DNA from: an uncultured Clostridia bacterium
Lineage (GTDB): Bacteria > Bacillota > Clostridia > Oscillospirales > Acutalibacteraceae
Assembly (NCBI GenBank): GCA_946500295.1
Contig: CAMMVF010000007.1
Location: 38,073-102,072 of the forward strand
DNA: 64,000 nt
Direction: 5' to 3'
Shown here one piece after another: positions 54,971-63,387 of this stretch. The notes beneath the pieces are model-generated. The model was not told where the DNA came from. It did not search any database and saw nothing but the letters and a program-made list of their open reading frames with translations. The translations under genes were made by a program, and so were the position numbers. Numbering within the stretch: position 1 is the stretch's first letter; every line of letters starts with the position of its first letter.

Positions 54971-55939
54971 ATGCTTAAAAATATTTTTATTTATCTTTTT
55001 ATACTTGCAGCAGCCTTTGCCTTCAGCGTTATGTATTACGCATGGTTCTCGTGGTTTTTGCTGATTGTGATAATCTGCGCCCCCATCGTCTCGCTTGCCG
55101 TAAGTCTGCCGTTTATGATTCTGACCGCCGCACGGGGACTTGAGTGCTTCTGTGATGATACGGTGAGCCATTTCGACCGCCTGCATATCGGCGTTCGCAC
55201 GAAAAACGGCAGGGCGTTGCTGTGTCCCTATTTGAAAATAAGATTTAAGACGATAAACAGCTTCGCTTCAAAGCGCAAAAGCATTGTGCTGAAATACGGC
55301 GGATTAATAAACAAGCCGGTTGTGACGGCGTGCGACAGACTGTCGCAGCACTGCGGCTGCGTTGATATAAGGGCAAATTTCGGCAAGGTTTACGATTTTA
55401 CCGGCATATTCTTTTTGCCCATAAGGCTTAAATTCAAGGGCGAAACCGTAATAATGCCCATTCCACAAAAGCCCGAATTGCTGCCCGACAACCAAAGCGC
55501 CGTTATACTCGGCTACAAGCCGAAGCCGGGCGGAGGCTTTTCGGACGATTACGAACTGAGGGAATACCGCAGCGGCGACAGCCTGAAAAGCGTACACTGG
55601 AAGCTTTCATCAAAATACGACGAGCTGATGGTCAAAGCGCCAAGCGAGGCGATTTACAAAAAGCTGGTGATAAAGCCCGAAATAACGGACAACCCCGATA
55701 CAAACGACTTTGTCCTTGCCCGGTTTATATATGTCTGCTCTGCGCTTTTGGCAAGCGGAGCGAAATTTTATGCCCTTGACGGTCGCAGTGGCAGTGTGGT
55801 AAAAATCAGCAGTGAGGCCGGAATCAGGCTTTTCCTTATATCTCTGTATTGGGGAAGCGCCGTACAACATCAGGAAAGCCTTGACGAGGCCTCCATATAC
55901 AATATCCTGACCGAAGGCGAGGAGGTGAGCGAGGGGTGA
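54971..55939 (+). CDS. DUF58 domain membrane protein
   Basis: Encodes 322 residues. Two membrane segments lie in the first 65 residues; the rest carries the DUF58 signature YELREYRSGDSLKSVHWKLSSK near residue 200 in a VWA-like domain. It begins one base after moxR and overlaps the next gene by 4 nt (GTGA). The three-gene set suggests a membrane complex; its function is not established. Confidence 0.9.
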   Translation: MLKNIFIYLFILAAAFAFSVMYYAWFSWFLLIVIICAPIVSLAVSLPFMILTAARGLECFCDDTVSHFDRLHIGVRTKNGRALLCPYLKIRFKTINSFASKRKSIVLKYGGLINKPVVTACDRLSQHCGCVDIRANFGKVYDFTGIFFLPIRLKFKGETVIMPIPQKPELLPDNQSAVILGYKPKPGGGFSDDYELREYRSGDSLKSVHWKLSSKYDELMVKAPSEAIYKKLVIKPEITDNPDTNDFVLARFIYVCSALLASGAKFYALDGRSGSVVKISSEAGIRLFLISLYWGSAVQHQESLDEASIYNILTEGEEVSEG

Positions 55940-58134
55940 AGAAAAAAGGTGTTTTATCCACAATTACTGACTCGCTCTTGATTGCCCTGCTAGTACCGTG
56001 CGTGCTTTGGTGTCTGGTGTCCTCCTTCGACTTAAACGCGAACCTCACTGCGGCGGTCATGTGCTCGGCAGTGGCGGCGTTGCTCTCTTCGCTCACCTTC
56101 ACCCTAGTCAAAAACGCAAAAATCGCTGTTGCGGTTTTTACCACGGCTTTTACGGTCTTGGTCTTGTTTTTGCTGCTTGAGTTCGACACTCTGACCGCTC
56201 AGCTCGAGTATGTTATCAACAGGGTGCTTTTCAGATATTCGGAATATCTGAGCGTGCCGCAGAGCATTTCGTTCTCTTCGGGAGATGAGGTTGAGGCGAC
56301 GCTGCTGATTAACCTGATTGAATTTATTTTAATCTTTTTATTCACATTTTGTATTATAAAGCTGAAAACCACAGCGCCGATTTTAATTATCTCCATACTT
56401 TTTATTACCCCCTGCTTTATTTTGCTCGGCACTATGCCGGATTTAGCCCCCCTGTTTCTTTCTATAGCCACCATGGCGGTTCTGCTGGTTACCTCAGGGC
56501 TTCGCAGGCACGGCACGGCGCACTGCGGGACAATCTCGGTCGTTTCGTTTGTTTTGGTGCTGTGTATTCTCGGCACGGTATATGCTGTTGTTCCTCCGGA
56601 GAACTTCGAGCGCGAGCCGTGGCAGGACGATATTTTGTTAAGCCTGCGGCAGTCACTCGGGCTTGAGCCGGGAAATGGGAATAATAACCCCGGCTCCGGC
56701 AGCGTAAGCTCCCCCGACGTAGAGGAGATAGACCTGAGCGAGGCAGGTCCGCTAAACCAAACTCACGAGCCGGTCATGCAGGTTTACACCGACTACGACC
56801 GGACGCTGTATCTGCGAGGGACGGTGTATGCAAACTACGACAACAACAAATGGTCAACCCTTAACCAGGAGCAAATAAACTCCTACCCCGACCAGAGATA
56901 TACCAGTCGCTGGACGCCGCTATATACAAGCTCGATCTCCGAGGCGGACATGAGCATGAGGATAGTCACACAAGACCGTGAAAGCATCCTCTACACCCCG
57001 TATTATCTCAATGAAGCCCCCTCGGGCGGCGTGCTTAACCTGGATATCAACATACTGAACACCGAGGGCAGGACTTCCTATAACATCGACTTCAACCGCA
57101 ATCCCGTTGAGCTTTCCCCGGGAGCGTACGATGTTGACAGCCGCAATTTTTCATCTTATCTCAACTATGTATATAGCTACTACACCCAAATTTCCGCCGA
57201 GCTTTCTGATGAGTTGACAGCGGCAGCCGAGCAAAGCTGGCTTGAGCCTCCGCTTCCAAGCAGTGACGGATCCGAGGTTTATTATTACGATGACGGCTCG
57301 CAATACACATCTTCCTCTCAGTACTCCACTCAGGATGTGGTGGACTTTGTGCGGCAGGTTGTATCGTCAAGCGCCGAGTATTCCCTCGACACAGAGCAGA
57401 TACCTCAGGGGGAGGACATAGCAAGCTACCTGCTGACGGATATGGACACGGGCTACTGCGTCCACTTCGCCACAAGCGCAGCCATGCTGCTGAGAGCCTA
57501 CGGAATTCCTTCGCGCTATGTGACAGGTTACTGCGTGGATATTTCTCCTGATGAGCCTTACACTACGATAAGCTCCGACAACGCCCACGCCTGGGTAGAG
57601 TACTTTGAGGACGGGGTCGGCTGGGTGCCGCTGGACGCTACCCCCGCCTCGTTCACCCCTGCGGCAACGTATGCCGCCGACCCGCTGGACGATGAACCCC
57701 AGACAGAAACCCATGCCCCGACCGGGTCAACCACCCGGCCGTCCGCAACTGAGGCAACGGAGGAGACAGAGACTTCCGCCCGGATTAATCCATGGGTGAT
57801 TTTGCCCTTTGCTATCGTCGTCTTAGCAGCTGCGGCAGTTGTATTGAGATACAAAGCTCTCACGGCGATAAATCGCAGGAGATTTTCAAGCGGCGGCAAA
57901 AACAAAAGAGCCGTATATATTTACAGATATATCGAGCGGTGTGCAAAGCACTCCAAGCAGAGCGTGCCGAGGTATATTTATGACATAGGGGCAAAGGCGA
58001 GCTTCAGCCGACACAAGGTGTCAGACGCCGAGCTGAGGGCTTTATGGAACTATGCCGAAAAAAGCAAAAGCGAGCTGTACAAGGACAGCTCGGCTGTTAA
58101 TCGGCTTTATTATAAGATCATAGCTGTGTTGTAG
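55936..58134 (+). CDS. Transglutaminase-like membrane protein (TgpA type)
   Basis: Encodes 732 residues from a GTG start. About six membrane segments fill residues 10-225. A large extracytoplasmic part contains a transglutaminase core with the Cys-His-Asp triad: Cys508 in GYCVHFATSAAML, His551 in NAHAWVEYF and Asp567 in PLDATP. A Thr/Glu-rich linker, one more membrane segment near residue 620-645 and a cytoplasmic tail of about 85 residues follow. The active site would face outward, so a cell-surface substrate is likely. Last gene of the moxR unit. Confidence 0.92.
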   Translation: MKKKGVLSTITDSLLIALLVPCVLWCLVSSFDLNANLTAAVMCSAVAALLSSLTFTLVKNAKIAVAVFTTAFTVLVLFLLLEFDTLTAQLEYVINRVLFRYSEYLSVPQSISFSSGDEVEATLLINLIEFILIFLFTFCIIKLKTTAPILIISILFITPCFILLGTMPDLAPLFLSIATMAVLLVTSGLRRHGTAHCGTISVVSFVLVLCILGTVYAVVPPENFEREPWQDDILLSLRQSLGLEPGNGNNNPGSGSVSSPDVEEIDLSEAGPLNQTHEPVMQVYTDYDRTLYLRGTVYANYDNNKWSTLNQEQINSYPDQRYTSRWTPLYTSSISEADMSMRIVTQDRESILYTPYYLNEAPSGGVLNLDINILNTEGRTSYNIDFNRNPVELSPGAYDVDSRNFSSYLNYVYSYYTQISAELSDELTAAAEQSWLEPPLPSSDGSEVYYYDDGSQYTSSSQYSTQDVVDFVRQVVSSSAEYSLDTEQIPQGEDIASYLLTDMDTGYCVHFATSAAMLLRAYGIPSRYVTGYCVDISPDEPYTTISSDNAHAWVEYFEDGVGWVPLDATPASFTPAATYAADPLDDEPQTETHAPTGSTTRPSATEATEETETSARINPWVILPFAIVVLAAAAVVLRYKALTAINRRRFSSGGKNKRAVYIYRYIERCAKHSKQSVPRYIYDIGAKASFSRHKVSDAELRALWNYAEKSKSELYKDSSAVNRLYYKIIAVL

Positions 58135-58175
58135 TGGCAAATATATATGATGGCAATTGAAAAAGAGTAGTAAAC

Positions 58176-58218
58176 AAAAACCGCTTGAGTAGGCAAACGG
58201 CTTATTCAAGCGGTTTTT
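58176..58218. terminator. Bidirectional terminator between the moxR operon and the Rhs region
   Basis: AAAAACCGCTTGA (58176-58188) pairs perfectly with TCAAGCGGTTTTT (58206-58218), giving T runs for both directions. It marks the edge of the accessory region. Confidence 0.85.
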
Positions 58219-58315
58219 GTCACAGACTATGAAGGAGCAGCCACATCGGACGTAAACGGCAAAATTTTTGCAAATCAAGTAAATTGATATTTATTAATCT
58301 ATATTCTGTTTATGT

Positions 58316-58350
58316 AGCGTAGCAGCCCCACTTTGAGTGGGGCTGTTGCG
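58316..58350 (-). other. Hairpin after lipoprotein copy 1, possible terminator
   Basis: AGCAGCCCCACT (58321-58332) pairs with AGTGGGGCTGTT (58336-58347), extended by flanking GCG pairs. There is no T run on the minus strand, so termination is only possible, not shown. The same structure lies at 62278-62312. Confidence 0.5.
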
Positions 58351-58387
58351 CTGATTTAACATTAAGAGCTTATATTGATTAGCTTTG

Positions 58388-58786
58388 CTATTTTACTACT
58401 CCCTTTTTCAGAGCATATACCGATTCCCATTCCGGATAATTATCCGTAAAAGGATAAAGATACAAAATACCGTTGTTAAAATCTACATCGTATGTTCCAC
58501 ACATAATCGTGTTGTCAACATTATAATCATCAGATCTGTCTCCAAGTTGTATATCAAAAGAACCTCTGTAAAAAAAATTAACATTCCTAATTTCACCCTC
58601 GTACTCAAGTTTAGCTTGCTTAGTATTATAATAATCTGCTAAGTATATTTCCATATACGGATCGTCGTGATAGTAAACTGCGATACCCTCTTGCCCAATT
58701 CTATAATCAAGAGGACTTTCGCAGGAGGGAAGCAAAATCAATAGAAATACAGTGATGATTGATAATAAGATTTTAGATTTACGCAT
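58388..58786 (-). CDS. Putative immunity lipoprotein, copy 1
   Basis: Encodes 132 residues with a lipoprotein signal (LLSIITVFLLILLPSC), so it should sit on the outside of the membrane. The mature part is probably beta-rich (GIAVYYHDDPYMEIYLADYY, FYRGSFDIQLGDRSDDYN) and matches no family that I know. It starts 11 nt after the stop of Rhs piece 1 with GGGGTGA as ribosome site, so it is probably the immunity partner of that toxin. The protein is identical to the one at 62350-62748. Confidence 0.65.
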   Translation of the reverse strand: MRKSKILLSIITVFLLILLPSCESPLDYRIGQEGIAVYYHDDPYMEIYLADYYNTKQAKLEYEGEIRNVNFFYRGSFDIQLGDRSDDYNVDNTIMCGTYDVDFNNGILYLYPFTDNYPEWESVYALKKGVVK

Positions 58787-58797
58787 TTACGTCACCC

Positions 58798-59829
58798 CTA
58801 TTTAATTCCAATTACAGCTACCGCCACACGTCCTCTTTCATTTAACGTTTTCTCGAATGAACTTCCATGCGAGTATCTTCCGCTGAAATTTGAAAACATA
58901 TTGTAGCTATAAAACTGTTTCTTTTCTCTATATACCATAACATAATGTCCACCCGAAGAGTGAATATAAAATACTATGGCAACTCGATGATTTGCAATAA
59001 ATCTATCAATTCCGCTGTTTCCAATACAGAGTTTAATATCAACATTGCTATAACCAAGATGTCTAAAATAATCTGCTACAGCATCCGGCAAAATGCCAAA
59101 TGCGCCATAAAGCAAGATTCCCCACGAATCGTAAAATGAAACAATATTATATGGCTGAATGTTTTTACATCCTAAGAATCGCAAGGCGTTATATGTAGCA
59201 ATCCATCCACAGCCGTTGTAATCACCGGTAAAGAATCCCATCCGTATTCTTGTTGAAATTATTGATGTTTTTTGATTCGTAATATATGTTCCTGTGTAGT
59301 ATAGCCTGTTATTTTCATAATTATAGTTCCATGACCAATAACTTAATACATGAACTGCCAAGTTTATGTGAAGCATAGAAAGTATCAAATTAGAAAGCAT
59401 TTTATAAGTAAATGTGATTAAATAATAGCCATTATAATCACTTGCATTAACCGGATTATTCTCGCAATACGCAAACATATTGGTGCTGAGAGGCGAGCCT
59501 GTTGCGGTATCGCAATATACATCCGCATTAATAAACCTTCCGGTATCGGGGTCATAGTAGCGGCTTTGGAGGTAGTAAAGTCCGGAGTCTGTGTCATAGA
59601 CATAGCCGCGGTAACGCAGGGGATTGAGATTTGCTATGTGGTACGGGTCGGTTGTAGGCGCACCGTTGCCTCTTAGTACAGACACGACTGCTCCCTGATG
59701 GTCGTAGGTGTATCTTGCCGCAATACTGCCGTTTTCATCCACAAGCATGGTAATATCGCCCTGCAGGTTCTTGACATAGTAGTACCTTGTGCCGCCGTCC
59801 AAAACTGAGGTGGCACTTCCGTTTTGGTC
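58798..59829 (-). pseudogene. Orphan Rhs C-terminal piece 1: Rhs core plus papain-like toxin domain
   Basis: No N-terminal secretion or YD-repeat shell is present. Reading from a TTG at 59802 there are 334 residues; the Rhs homology continues to 59829. Residues 1-120 are the Rhs core end (PLRYRGYVYDTDSGLYYLQSRYYDPDTGRF, split by known core motifs). Residues 125-334 are unique, with a likely papain-like triad: Cys198 in YNGCGWIATYNALR, His286 in SGGHYVMVY and Asn301 in YSYNMFS. This suggests a cysteine-protease-type toxin domain, by inference. The frame upstream is open to the stop of the preceding gene but has no normal start, so it is probably a silent donor cassette. Confidence 0.75.
59447..59829 (-). 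repeat. Rhs core repeat, unit 1
   Basis: About 380 bp almost identical to 61627-62006, apart from a variable patch near 59490-59510 where unit 2 is 3 nt shorter. The patch in this unit matches unit 3 (63,890-64,000) instead. Homology stops abruptly at 59829. Confidence 0.9.
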
Positions 59830-59877
59830 TCCACGCGCCGCTGGGTATGGAGGGGGGGAACTAGCAAATACTACTAC

Positions 59878-60984
59878 TTATCCGAAAACGGTTTCGAGCT
59901 TTTCTCCATTCAAACTTGCTCGATACAACGCTTTATTTGAATCGGTAAAATAAACTCCATGACCATCCACAATATGTATATTTGTAATATCACCTTCATA
60001 AATTATGCTTTCCTCGCGAGGGTATGACAACTCAATACTGCAAATAGCATTGGTATTGGACTTGTGTTTCAAAAAATAGAGTCTGCCGTCATAGATCAAT
60101 GTTCTTCCGTAATCTGTTGTCTTACTCAACAGTTCCTGAAGATTACTATCATCGGCAATATCCGCAACATACATTGAATTTCGTTGTGATATATTATTTT
60201 CGTCCGAAGTGAGACCTATAACTGCTTTGTCACCATCAATATACAGCTCTGTTACTTCTTTATAAGGCAAATCTACGCTTGTAAGCTCGGTTTCTTTTTT
60301 CTCAGATAGATCATACCGGCATAAAACGCAAGTATTTCCGTCCGGTTTGATATAATATACCTCGCAATTTGAGCTAATAAAAAACCTGTAAAGTGGTGAT
60401 TCATCCCCGTACAAGGTCGGCTGTAAATCCACAATCTTTTCCAGCATATCACCATTTTGGACATAAAGCGAATTTTGCAAATAGTAAAAATACCTTCCGT
60501 TTACATATTTGCACGCTTTAATTTGCGCAGGCGTTGACTTGCCTAATTTATTTATTATTTCAAAATTCTTAGAGGAAGGATTATAAGAATAAATCTCCCC
60601 ATAAGAAATATCTTCATAGAGTAAGTCGGAATAGCTCTTTATAAGATTTTCTCCGGCTGAATCCACCTTAAATAGATTTGAGCCGTCGGTGATTTTTATT
60701 CCGCCCCAGTACACTCGTTTTGTTCCGGTTGATGAAATTTCATACAGACCATAGTTCAGTAAGTCAAAGACATTGCTTTGGGGCTCATAGTTATAATAAA
60801 GCTTGTTTCCAACCTTAGCTAATTCCCCGTAACTTTTGTTTGTTAAAACAACTTCATCTGAAATTTCAATATCATTATGAGTCTTACCCACAAATGCTCC
60901 ATCATAAAAAATTTGATAAATAGGGAAGCTAATGATGACTAAAGCCAATGCAGTTGCTATCGGAATAAGAATTTTCTTTTTCAC
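59878..60984 (-). CDS. Membrane-anchored beta-propeller-like protein, putative immunity protein
   Basis: Encodes 368 residues. One N-terminal hydrophobic segment (ILIPIATALALVIISFPIYQIF) has no lipobox and is probably an anchor, leaving the rest outside. The body shows recurring blades with Tyr/Gly-rich turns (NKLYYNYEP, GRYFYYLQNSLYV, CEVYYIKPDG, GRLYFLKHKS, GVYFTDSNKALYRASLNG), as in DUF5050-like propellers. It starts 50 nt after Rhs piece 2, which makes it the candidate immunity factor for that toxin. Function otherwise unknown. Confidence 0.65.
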   Translation of the reverse strand: MKKKILIPIATALALVIISFPIYQIFYDGAFVGKTHNDIEISDEVVLTNKSYGELAKVGNKLYYNYEPQSNVFDLLNYGLYEISSTGTKRVYWGGIKITDGSNLFKVDSAGENLIKSYSDLLYEDISYGEIYSYNPSSKNFEIINKLGKSTPAQIKACKYVNGRYFYYLQNSLYVQNGDMLEKIVDLQPTLYGDESPLYRFFISSNCEVYYIKPDGNTCVLCRYDLSEKKETELTSVDLPYKEVTELYIDGDKAVIGLTSDENNISQRNSMYVADIADDSNLQELLSKTTDYGRTLIYDGRLYFLKHKSNTNAICSIELSYPREESIIYEGDITNIHIVDGHGVYFTDSNKALYRASLNGEKLETVFG

Positions 60985-61034
60985 GGAATCGCCTCCTATA
61001 AGTCTATCTCAAATTGTTGTTCTCATCATATAGC

Positions 61035-62201
61035 TTAAATAATAACAGGACGTAGATAGGTTTGAATAAATTTTTGACTTAAAATAAAGTACGCATATGA
61101 CAGTCCATACATAGGAACAGCAACATTATTAAAAAACAACAAACTGTTATAGGACACATTTGGAATTGGTTGCAGACTGTATAAACTTAATATTCGCTTA
61201 TAAGTTCGATCCCCCTTACCAAAATCACCTCTTAATAATGCTCTTATGGACATTTGCATGCAATTACTACTAATTAAATTGTAATTAGGATTATTTGCAT
61301 TTATAATGCATTTTCTGCTCAAGCCAAAAGGCGGTGACCAGTGTAGCAACTCATAATAAATATAAGTTAACGATTGATAAAAATCCCCTTTAAGTTTTAT
61401 GTAAACGTCATATGTACCACTATAATAACCATTATCATTTAAGTATTTGTTTAAACTCTTTAAGGTACAAGTTCCAATATATATCAACTGTATTGACTTA
61501 TCTCCCCAATAAAAATACCACCATCTGCCTGGTCTCTCTTGAATTAATAATGATGTATGTCCCATATAAAACACTCCATCAATATCTTGAAGCCACCATG
61601 CGTCCGTTCCGCTCGGGTCGACAAAATTAACCGGATTATTCTCGCAATACGCAAACATATTTGTGCTCAAGACAGAATTGCCTGTATCGCAATATACATC
61701 CGCATTAATAAACCTTCCGGTATCGGGGTCATAGTAGCGGCTTTGGAGGTAGTAAAGTCCGGAGTCTGTGTCATAGACATAGCCGCGGTAACGCAGGGGA
61801 TTGAGATTTGCTATGTGGTACGGGTCGGTTGTAGGCGCACCGTTGCCTCTTAGTACAGACACGACTGCTCCCTGATGGTCGTAGGTGTATCTTGCCGCAA
61901 TACTGCCGTTTTCATCCACAAGCATGGTAATATCGCCCTGCAGGTTCTTGACATAGTAGTACCTTGTGCCGCCGTAGAGCACGGAGTTGACACTTCCGTT
62001 TTGGTCGTAGTAGAACATAAGCTTTCTATCGCCAACTACCATCGAAACAAGATTATTACTATCACCATAATAATACTTTGTTACTGTGCCGTCAACATTT
62101 TTTTGCGTTCTCATGCCGGAAATATCGTAGGTGTAGCTCGTCGTCTTGTTGTCCTTTGTCATACTCACAAGCTGTCTGCCGTTTTCCCACGAGAATATCA
62201 T
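61035..62201 (-). pseudogene. Orphan Rhs C-terminal piece 2: Rhs core plus permuted papain-like domain
   Basis: Encodes 388 residues from an ATG at 62201 that has no clear ribosome site. Residues 1-75 are YD-repeat sequence (SYTYDISGMRTQKNVDGTV), 76-195 the Rhs core. Residues 196-388 are unique to this piece, with His215 in YMGHTSLLI and Cys314 in YNLISSNCMQMSIRALLRG. This His-before-Asn-Cys order is seen in circularly permuted papain-fold (NlpC/LRAT-like) domains, so a hydrolase toxin is likely by inference. The 5' part of the gene is missing and the hairpin of lipoprotein copy 2 lies upstream, so expression in place is doubtful. Confidence 0.75.
61627..62006 (-). repeat. Rhs core repeat, unit 2
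   Basis: Matches 59447-59829 over its length except for a 27-30 nt variable patch near 61668-61695. Homology to unit 1 ends exactly where unit 1 breaks, but Rhs coding continues rightwards here to about 62201. Confidence 0.9.
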
Positions 62202-62265
62202 ATTATCTATAAGGTTACATATTGCGTGTAAATTATATTAGGTAATTTATATTCATTATTCTGTG

Positions 62266-62776
62266 TTCTGTTTATGTAGCGTAGCAGCCCCAATTAAAGT
62301 GGGGCTGTTGCGCTGATTTAACATTAAGAGCTTATATTGATTAGCTTTGCTATTTTACTACTCCCTTTTTCAGAGCATATACCGATTCCCATTCCGGATA
62401 ATTATCCGTAAAAGGATAAAGATACAAAATACCGTTGTTAAAATCTACATCGTATGTTCCACACATAATCGTGTTGTCAACATTATAATCATCAGATCTG
62501 TCTCCAAGTTGTATATCAAAAGAACCTCTGTAAAAAAAATTAACATTCCTAATTTCACCCTCGTACTCAAGTTTAGCTTGCTTAGTATTATAATAATCTG
62601 CTAAGTATATTTCCATATACGGATCGTCGTGATAGTAAACTGCGATACCCTCTTGCCCAATTCTATAATCAAGAGGACTTTCGCAGGAGGGAAGCAAAAT
62701 CAATAGAAATACAGTGATGATTGATAATAAGATTTTAGATTTACGCATTTACGTCACCCCTATTTTATTGCAATTA
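62266..62776 (-). repeat. Duplicated segment with lipoprotein gene, copy 2
   Basis: Counterpart of 58304-58814 at an offset of 3962 bases. To its right the two copies diverge completely: copy 1 adjoins Rhs piece 1, while copy 2 adjoins a 100-nt AT-rich gap and another lipoprotein gene. Confidence 0.9.
62350..62748 (-). CDS. Putative immunity lipoprotein, copy 2
   Basis: The 132-residue protein is identical to that at 58388-58786, including the signal and lipobox LLPSC and the ribosome site GGGGTGA. Here it has no Rhs piece directly upstream; a different lipoprotein gene precedes it by 108 nt. It may be expressed with that gene from the active toxin locus and so protect against a toxin no longer encoded next to it. 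Confidence 0.65.
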   Translation of the reverse strand: MRKSKILLSIITVFLLILLPSCESPLDYRIGQEGIAVYYHDDPYMEIYLADYYNTKQAKLEYEGEIRNVNFFYRGSFDIQLGDRSDDYNVDNTIMCGTYDVDFNNGILYLYPFTDNYPEWESVYALKKGVVK

Positions 62777-62856
62777 GCAACAGCTAATAAGACAATAAAT
62801 TTATTAAAATAAAACTACTTTCTTATTTAATATATAAAAGCTAAATGCATATAAAA

Positions 62857-63387
62857 TCATTCATCAACGCCGGAGATAAACGAATTTATTATTTCTTGGT
62901 ATGTCTCGTCGCTGACCTCGTCCGTGAAATAAAGCAGAACAGGGGCTGTACGAGCCGGTATTCTTGGATCATATAATTCAATATATCTCATACTCTGTCT
63001 TTCGCCGTCTATTTTCACTTTATTTTCACCATAAGTAGCGCTGTTGGAATCAACTGCGTTTGAAATGTCTGAAATCGTCTGAAATGAGTCGGAGATAATA
63101 TTATCCTCTATTTCACCTGGTCGTTCCGTACCATTATCTATCCCCGACTCCCAATCAGATTCACTTTCAAACATTGTGATTTTTCTTTCGCTTCCAGTGG
63201 CCTGACTATCGTAAAAATACACCAAGCCGTTGTATTCATCACTTTCCCACTGCTGAGGAATCATAATTGTGCCTATATCCTTAAGATATAGCTCTTTTGA
63301 GTCCGAGTAGTCATAGCAGCCATACATTGTCAGACATAGAGCTGCTGATATTAATATTAATAACACTTTTTTAATTTTTTTCATCAT
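62857..63387 (-). CDS. Putative immunity lipoprotein for Rhs piece 3
   Basis: The start at 63387 (MMKKIKKVLLILISAALCL) follows GAGGTAC and overlaps the toxin stop as ATGATGA, a classic coupled toxin-immunity junction; the longer frame start at 63429 is rejected. It encodes 176 residues with a signal ending LTMYGC, probably lipidated at that Cys. The mature part (IGTIMIPQQWESDEYNGLVYFYD, then VLLYFTDEVSDETYQEIINSFI) looks like a compact alpha/beta domain of unknown family. Confidence 0.7.
   Translation of the reverse strand: MMKKIKKVLLILISAALCLTMYGCYDYSDSKELYLKDIGTIMIPQQWESDEYNGLVYFYDSQATGSERKITMFESESDWESGIDNGTERPGEIEDNIISDSFQTISDISNAVDSNSATYGENKVKIDGERQSMRYIELYDPRIPARTAPVLLYFTDEVSDETYQEIINSFISGVDE

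Larger units (their letters stand above)
58304..58814 (-). repeat. Duplicated segment with lipoprotein gene, copy 1
   Basis: Nearly identical to 62266-62776 at a constant offset of 3962 bases. The homology covers a hairpin, the whole lipoprotein gene and about 28 nt upstream of its start. The hairpin loop (ACTTTGAGT here, AATTAAAGT there) and a few bases at the right end are the differences I can see. Confidence 0.9.

Noticed and set aside
58945..59139. Plus-strand frames inside the Rhs region
   Set aside because: They are antisense to the Rhs pieces and lipoproteins, and appear twice only because the underlying DNA is duplicated.
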